Shown in pieces: positions 59,233 to 64,000 of a stretch of 64,000 nt of DNA. Source of the stretch: Oscillospiraceae bacterium (GTDB taxonomy: Bacteria > Bacillota > Clostridia > Oscillospirales > Acutalibacteraceae); contig DPVM01000001.1 in assembly GCA_003526845.1 (NCBI GenBank), forward strand, positions 87,126 to 151,125, written 5' to 3'. The first letter of the stretch is position 1. Each line of letters starts with the position of its first letter. Made by a program: the position numbers and the translations under genes. The notes beneath the pieces were generated by a model. It worked only from the letters and a program-made list of their open reading frames with translations. It made no database searches and had not been told where the DNA came from.

Positions 59233-60615
59233 TTAAAATACAAGTTTTTCTTCGATGAATTTTTCAAGCTCGGAGATTGGGAGTCTAACCTGCTCCATTG
59301 TGTCACGGTCGCGGACTGTAACGCAATTGTCCTCAAGCGAATCAAAATCGTATGTGATGCAGTACGGTGTGCCGATTTCGTCTTGACGGCGGTATCTCTT
59401 GCCGATTGAGCCTGCGTCATCATAATCAATGTTGAATTTCTTTGAAAGAGATGCAAACACTTCTTCAGCCTGCTCGTTGAGTTTCTTTGAAAGCGGCAAA
59501 ATGGCAGCCTTGAACGGAGCAAGCACCGGATGGAAGTGCATTACAACACGGGTATCGTTCTTCTCTGCGTCGATAACCTCCTCGTCATAAGCCTCGCAAA
59601 GAATTGCAAGAAAGAGTCTTTCAACGCCGAGTGACGGCTCGATAACATACGGAACATATCTTTCGTTTGTTGTGCCGTCGAAATATTCAAGGTTTTTGCC
59701 CGATGTTTTAATGTGCTGTGTGAGGTCGTAGTCTGTTCTGTCGGCAACGCCCCAAAGCTCGCCCCAGCCGAACGGGAAGAGATATTCAAAGTCTGTTGTT
59801 GCCTTTGAATAGAAGCAAAGCTCTTCGGGATCGTGGTCGCGAAGACGAAGGTTTTGCTCTGTGATGCCGAGAGAGTAGAGCCAATCGCGGCAGAAGCCTC
59901 TCCAATAATCGAACCACTCAAGGTCAGTGCCCGGTTTGCAGAAAAATTCAAGTTCCATTTGCTCAAATTCTCTTACGCGGAAGATGAATTTGCCCGGTGT
60001 GATTTCGTTTCTGAATGATTTACCGATTTGCGCAACGCCGAACGGAACCTTTTTTCTTGTTGTTCTTTGGATGTTTGCAAAGTTTACGAAAATACCCTGC
60101 GCCGTTTCGGGGCGAAGATAAATTTCGTCCTTGCTGTCTTCCGTAACACCTTGGAATGTTTTAAACATAAGATTGAACTGACGAATATCGGTAAAGTTTG
60201 TTTTGCCGCAGTTCGGGCACGGAATTTTGTGCTCCTTGATATAGTCGCTCATCTGCTCGTTTGTCCAGCCGGCAACATTTGTGCCGTCAAAATTTTCGAT
60301 GAGGTCATCTGCTCTGTGGCGTGTTTTACACTCGCAGCAGTCCATAAGCGGGTCGGAAAATCCGCCAAGGTGACCCGATGCAACCCAAGTTTGCGGATTC
60401 ATAAGAATTGCAGAGTCAAGCCCTACATTATATTTATTTTCCTGGATGAATTTTTTTCTCCAAGCCGATTTGATGTTTGTTTTGAGTTCAACACCGAGCG
60501 GACCGTAGTCCCAAGTGTTTGCAAGACCGCCGTAAATTTCGCTTCCCGGATATACAAAGCCTCTGCCTTTGCAAAGGGCAACGATTTGGTCAAGTGATTT
60601 TTCGGTATTAAGCAT
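59233..60615 (-). CDS. glyS: Glycyl-tRNA synthetase (single-chain, alpha2 type)
   Basis: 460 residues, class II. The N-terminal GFVYPGSEIYGGLANTWDYG and motif 2 region FRNEITPGKFIFRVREFEQMELE are diagnostic. A zinc-type insertion with CPNCGK is present, and the C-terminal anticodon domain includes LAPFKAAILPL. GGAGG precedes the ATG. A promoter lies 35 bases upstream; no T-box is visible in the short leader. Confidence 0.96.
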   Translation of the reverse strand: MLNTEKSLDQIVALCKGRGFVYPGSEIYGGLANTWDYGPLGVELKTNIKSAWRKKFIQENKYNVGLDSAILMNPQTWVASGHLGGFSDPLMDCCECKTRHRADDLIENFDGTNVAGWTNEQMSDYIKEHKIPCPNCGKTNFTDIRQFNLMFKTFQGVTEDSKDEIYLRPETAQGIFVNFANIQRTTRKKVPFGVAQIGKSFRNEITPGKFIFRVREFEQMELEFFCKPGTDLEWFDYWRGFCRDWLYSLGITEQNLRLRDHDPEELCFYSKATTDFEYLFPFGWGELWGVADRTDYDLTQHIKTSGKNLEYFDGTTNERYVPYVIEPSLGVERLFLAILCEAYDEEVIDAEKNDTRVVMHFHPVLAPFKAAILPLSKKLNEQAEEVFASLSKKFNIDYDDAGSIGKRYRRQDEIGTPYCITYDFDSLEDNCVTVRDRDTMEQVRLPISELEKFIEEKLVF

Positions 60616-60648
60616 AAGTGCTACCTCCGTTTTTTACAATATAAAGGT

Positions 60649-60677
60649 ATTATAATATAACCCCGGCGATTAGTCAA
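60649..60677 (-). promoter_or_regulatory. Promoter of glyS
   Basis: On the minus strand TTGACT and TATAAT with 17-base spacing. Confidence 0.8.
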
Positions 60678-60782
60678 TTGATATGTTTATTTTTATTTTC
60701 AAATAATCCGCGTTTTGCGGCTAATAATAACAGTATCAACAATTTAATCATATATAAAAACAATCTAAAAGGAATGATTTTT

Positions 60783-61328
60783 ATGCCGAAAAACTTACAA
60801 GGCTCAAAAACAGAGGAAAATTTGAAACTTGCCTATTCGCTCGAGTCGCAGGCACGCAACAAATACACATTTTATGCAGACAAGGCGAAAAAGGACGGCT
60901 ACGAGCAAATCGCCGCGCTGTTTGAGGATACAGCCGACAACGAGCGCGCCCATGCGGAGCTTTGGTACAAGTTTTTTCACAACAACGCCGTGCCGTCAAC
61001 CGCAGAAAATCTTGCCGACGCCATTCACGGCGAAAATGACGAATGGACTCATTTTTATCCCGAGTTTGAGCGTGTTGCCCGTGAGGAGGGCTTTGACGAA
61101 ATCGCCGACCTTTTCAAAGCTGTTGCCGAAATCGAAAAAAGCCACGAGGACAGATACAAGAAGCTCCTCAACAATGTCAACGGAAAGCTTGTTTTTTCAA
61201 AGGACGGCGATGCAATTTGGATGTGCCGCAACTGCGGCAATATCGTCATCGGCAAAAACGCGCCGTTTGTCTGCCCGGTGTGCAAAAAGCCGCAAGCGTA
61301 TTTTGAAATCAAAAACGAAAATTATTGA
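60783..61328 (+). CDS. Rubrerythrin
   Basis: 181 residues from ATG 60783 (AAAGGAA ten bases upstream). The N-terminal ferritin-like diiron domain has ligands in LESQARNKYTFYADK, DTADNERAHAELW and EIEKSHEDRY. A C-terminal rubredoxin-like domain holds iron with CRNCG and CPVCKK. It reduces hydrogen peroxide in anaerobes, which fits an obligately anaerobic host. Confidence 0.95.
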   Translation: MPKNLQGSKTEENLKLAYSLESQARNKYTFYADKAKKDGYEQIAALFEDTADNERAHAELWYKFFHNNAVPSTAENLADAIHGENDEWTHFYPEFERVAREEGFDEIADLFKAVAEIEKSHEDRYKKLLNNVNGKLVFSKDGDAIWMCRNCGNIVIGKNAPFVCPVCKKPQAYFEIKNENY

Positions 61329-61378
61329 TGCAATGCTCATTTTTTATGATTTGACCCTGCCGACAAGGGGGCGATTGT

Positions 61379-62308
61379 CTGTTTTATCGTTTTGATGACG
61401 ATTTGATTACGGTCGATGCCGACGAAATTGACAAAAACCACCTAACGGCAGGCTATGTCACAACTGCTCGGCTTGATGATATTTGCACGCGGTTTTCGAT
61501 TCCGTCCGCATGCTCACAGCTTTGCAAAAATCCGCCTGCCTCACCGAAGCCTTTTGTCGAGCTTTATGACGATTTCACCTTTTTGTTTCTCGCAACACCT
61601 GCCGCCGACGGCGGAGATTTTGATATTGCGGCGGTTTTCATCAAAAAGAATTTTTTGCTCGTTGTCGATGTCAGGGACAGCGATTGTTCGACGCGAAACG
61701 GATTTTTCTCCGCTCTTTCAAAATATCCACTTGCAAATGTATCGCTCGAAAAGCTTCTTGCCGCGATTTTAAACGCCGTGACTGCGGATGATTTCAAATC
61801 TGCCGAGGAAAAGGGTTTTGAGATTTCACGCCTTGAGGAAATTGTTTTGTCGGAGCGCGCCGGGCAAAATTTCAACTCGGGTTTGTTGAAAATCAAGCGT
61901 GAACTGCTTTTGATGCAAAATTATTACGAGCATTTAATCGACATCGGTGAGGCACTCGAGGAGAACGAAAACGAAATTTTTTCAAAAAAAGAGCTGCGCT
62001 GTATATCGGGCTTTACACAAAGGGCACGCCGTCTGCGTGAGGACGCCGATTCGCTCCAAAGCGCCGTTATGCATTTGCAGGACTCGTATCAATCCTCGCT
62101 CGATTTAAAACTTAACAATACAATGAATTTTTTTACCGTGATTACGGCGGTGTTTTTTCCGCTCACCGTGATTGTCGGCTGGTACGGCATGAATTTCGAC
62201 TCAATGCCCGAGTTGCGGTGGCGATACGGCTACGCCTTTGTCATTGCACTTTCGGTCGGCGTTGTTTCACTGCTTTTGTATGCCGTCAAGCGGCACCGTT
62301 GGCTTTGA
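61379..62308 (+). CDS. CorA-family divalent cation transporter, probable CTG start
   Basis: 309 residues if started at CTG 61379. GGGGG lies seven bases upstream of that codon, and translation then begins FYRFDDDLITVDADEID, a common start for this subfamily. The only other start in frame, TTG 61403, has no site and would cut off conserved residues. The soluble N-terminal domain ends in long helices; two C-terminal membrane helices flank the pore motif YGMNF. It imports or exports Mg2+ or other divalent ions. It follows rubrerythrin by 50 bases. Confidence 0.88.
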   Translation: MFYRFDDDLITVDADEIDKNHLTAGYVTTARLDDICTRFSIPSACSQLCKNPPASPKPFVELYDDFTFLFLATPAADGGDFDIAAVFIKKNFLLVVDVRDSDCSTRNGFFSALSKYPLANVSLEKLLAAILNAVTADDFKSAEEKGFEISRLEEIVLSERAGQNFNSGLLKIKRELLLMQNYYEHLIDIGEALEENENEIFSKKELRCISGFTQRARRLREDADSLQSAVMHLQDSYQSSLDLKLNNTMNFFTVITAVFFPLTVIVGWYGMNFDSMPELRWRYGYAFVIALSVGVVSLLLYAVKRHRWL

Positions 62309-62374
62309 TGGCAAACTGATTTTGGTATTAAAACAAGTGCGGCATGAATTAATTGCATTAGTTTGGTTTACCCC

Positions 62375-62403
62375 TTGAAAGATTTGCTTCTATAATATAT
62401 AAT
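62375..62403 (+). promoter_or_regulatory. Promoter of guaA
   Basis: TTGAAA and TATAAT with 17-base spacing; the transcript starts about 22 bases before the ATG, too short for a purine riboswitch. Confidence 0.75.
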
Positions 62404-62431
62404 AAGTTTATCTTTTTACGGAGGAGAGTTT

Positions 62432-63982
62432 ATGGAAAAAATTCTTGTTCTCGATTTCGGCGGTCAGTACAACCAACTTATCGCAAGGCGTGTGCGCGAC
62501 CACAATGTTTATGCCGAAATCCTTCCCTATACAACACCTATTGACGAAATTAAATCAAAAAATTACAAGGGCATCATTTTCACCGGCGGACCTAATTCCG
62601 TTTTTGATATGAGCTCGCCGCACTATACTGCCGACATTCTCGATTTAGGCATTCCTGTGCTCGGCATCTGCTACGGCTGCCAGCTCATCGCGTGGATGGC
62701 AAAGGGCGAGGTTAAAACCGCACCCGTTTCGGAGTACGGCAAGATTGATTTCAATGTGTTAAACAAAGAGTCAAAACTTTTCAAAAATGTTCCCGAAACA
62801 TCGGTTGTTTGGATGAGCCATACAGACTATATTTCCGCCGCTCCGCAGGGCTTTGCCGTTATCGGCAACACAAACGATTGTCCGTGCGCCGCTATGGAAA
62901 ATGTTGAAAAAAATATTTACGCCGTTCAGTTCCACCCCGAGGTTACTCACTCACAGTTCGGCAACCAAATGCTTTATAATTTCCTTTATGAAATTTGTCA
63001 TTGCAAGGGCGATTGGGTTATGGACAACTTTATCGACGACACTGTTGCCGTGCTTAAGAAAAAAATCGGCGACAAAAATGTCATTCTCGGTCTTTCCGGC
63101 GGTGTTGACAGCTCCGTTGCAGCAGGCTTGCTTTCACGCGCTGTCGGCAAACAACTCACCTGCGTTTTTGTTGACCAAGGCTTGATGCGTAAGGACGAGG
63201 GCGATTTTGTAGAGCAAACATTCACTTCGCTTTTCGATATGAATTTTGTCCGTGTTAATTGCGGCGACCACTTTATGCAGTGCCTCAAGGGCGTTACCGA
63301 CCCCGAGGAGAAAAGAAAAATCATCGGCACCGAGTTTTACAAGGTGTTCTGGGACGAGGTTCGCTCAAGAGCCGAAGACGGCTATTTTGCACAGGGCACA
63401 ATTTATCCCGACAGAATAGAATCCGGCAAGGGCAAGAGCGACGGCAAGGCAAACACCGCCGTCATCAAAACTCACCACAATATGGTTAAAAAGCCCGATG
63501 ATATTAATTTTATCGACACAATCGAGCCGCTCGGCGATTTGTTTAAGGATGAGGTCCGCAAGGTCGGCGAAAAGCTCGGTATTCCGAAAGAACTTGTATG
63601 GCGTCAGCCGTTTCCGGGTCCGGGACTCGGAGTCAGAATCCTCGGCGAAGTCACAGCCGAAAAGGTCAAAATCCTTCAGGATGCAGACTGGGTTCTCCGC
63701 GACGAAATGTCTAAAAACGGCTACGAAAAAGAGCTTGCGCAGTTCTTCTGCGTTCTCCCCGGCGTCAATTCGGTCGGCGTTATGGGTGACCACAGAACAT
63801 ATGACAATGTCGTTGTCATCCGCGCTGTTACAACCGACGATTTCATGACCGCCGATTGGGCAAAAATCCCCTATGATATTCTCGCAAAGGTTTCAAACCG
63901 CATCACTAACGAGTGCGCTCACATCAACCGCGTAGTCTACGACATAACCTCCAAACCCCCCGGAACAGTCGAGTGGGAATAA
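62432..63982 (+). CDS. guaA: GMP synthase (glutamine-hydrolysing)
   Basis: 516 residues, complete. The class I amidotransferase domain has the catalytic Cys in GICYGCQL and His in QFHPEVTH. The PP-loop ATP pyrophosphatase domain has GLSGGVDSSV, and the C-terminal dimerisation domain ends in DITSKPPGTVEWE. It converts XMP to GMP. GGAGGAG precedes the ATG. The window ends 18 bases after its stop. Confidence 0.98.
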   Translation: MEKILVLDFGGQYNQLIARRVRDHNVYAEILPYTTPIDEIKSKNYKGIIFTGGPNSVFDMSSPHYTADILDLGIPVLGICYGCQLIAWMAKGEVKTAPVSEYGKIDFNVLNKESKLFKNVPETSVVWMSHTDYISAAPQGFAVIGNTNDCPCAAMENVEKNIYAVQFHPEVTHSQFGNQMLYNFLYEICHCKGDWVMDNFIDDTVAVLKKKIGDKNVILGLSGGVDSSVAAGLLSRAVGKQLTCVFVDQGLMRKDEGDFVEQTFTSLFDMNFVRVNCGDHFMQCLKGVTDPEEKRKIIGTEFYKVFWDEVRSRAEDGYFAQGTIYPDRIESGKGKSDGKANTAVIKTHHNMVKKPDDINFIDTIEPLGDLFKDEVRKVGEKLGIPKELVWRQPFPGPGLGVRILGEVTAEKVKILQDADWVLRDEMSKNGYEKELAQFFCVLPGVNSVGVMGDHRTYDNVVVIRAVTTDDFMTADWAKIPYDILAKVSNRITNECAHINRVVYDITSKPPGTVEWE

Positions 63983-64000
63983 ATCGAGTTGCTTAAAAAA

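Noticed and set aside
60028..60597. 189-codon plus-strand frame opposite glyS
   Set aside because: Antisense to a complete synthetase; composition typical of reverse-complement frames.
62309..62431. Purine riboswitch in front of guaA
   Set aside because: The promoter places the transcript start only about 22 bases before the ATG, leaving no room for an aptamer.
1..64000. CRISPR arrays, tRNA or rRNA genes, transposases
   Set aside because: No regularly spaced direct repeats, tRNA-like cloverleaf with T-loop consensus, rRNA sequence or transposase motif was seen by reading; a tool run could still find a missed tRNA.

Overview
The window is chromosomal DNA from a low-to-moderate GC Gram-positive bacterium, most likely a gut-type member of class Clostridia (Oscillospirales/Ruminococcaceae-like). 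The basis is the order dnaA-dnaN-yaaA(S4)-recF-remB-gyrB-gyrA, a SleB-type germination hydrolase, an LTA-synthase-like enzyme, two LCP-type proteins, DUF951, DUF421 and DUF5058 proteins, a single-chain glycyl-tRNA synthetase, and SAM-, T-box- and FMN-type leader RNAs. GC was judged by eye, not computed. I see no rRNA or tRNA gene, CRISPR array, insertion sequence or prophage.

Layout. 1-3.3 kb: the 3' end of a GPH/MFS sugar symporter, a membrane-anchored unknown protein and a MATE exporter. 3.4-5.4 kb: a SAM-I-clan riboswitch in front of a small unknown protein, an unknown protein whose leader can fold over its ribosome-binding site, and an XRE-type regulator. 5.5-7.7 kb: a CstA transporter behind a T-box leader. 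7.8-10.6 kb: a rhodanese-TtcA fusion and a GH36 alpha-galactosidase. 10.7-15.7 kb: two polar amino-acid ABC transporters placed back to back; the right-hand binding protein is circularly permuted. 15.8-21.9 kb: an S1-domain protein, then an operon of DUF951, murI, prfA, a Sua5-CoaE fusion and an M18 aminopeptidase. 22.1-26.8 kb: a DUF421 protein, a three-gene membrane/M20 peptidase operon, and an FMN riboswitch with ribU. 27.1-30.6 kb: three exported unknown proteins; the first two are markedly AT-rich. 30.9-35.4 kb: fba, a small exported peptide, a folate operon (folE-folP-folB-folK) and a divergent LCP-like protein.

35.4-46.5 kb is the dnaA origin region, with DnaA boxes, a DnaA-trio-like element between dnaA and dnaN, the replication genes and gyrase, ending in a canonical LCP protein. 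46.6-57.9 kb is a minus-strand block: serS, parB, parA, noc, rsmG, mnmG and mnmE, then ltaS-like, sleB and a small membrane protein. The par-to-mnmE genes are those that in most Firmicutes lie immediately left of dnaA. Three parS-like sites sit between noc and parA. At its right end (57.9-58.2 kb) lies a second cluster of DnaA-box-like repeats, about 21 kb from the dnaA origin. 58.3-64 kb: an OGG-type glycosylase, glyS, rubrerythrin, a CorA protein that probably starts at CTG, and guaA.

The most interesting items are the SAM-riboswitch-controlled 118-residue protein, the split or rearranged origin, the circularly permuted binding protein, the probable leucine T-box on cstA, the Sua5-CoaE fusion, the LCP-like protein lacking the catalytic arginines, and the DUF5058/membrane/M20 operon. 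Motif-level calls come from reading the sequence; no database search was run.
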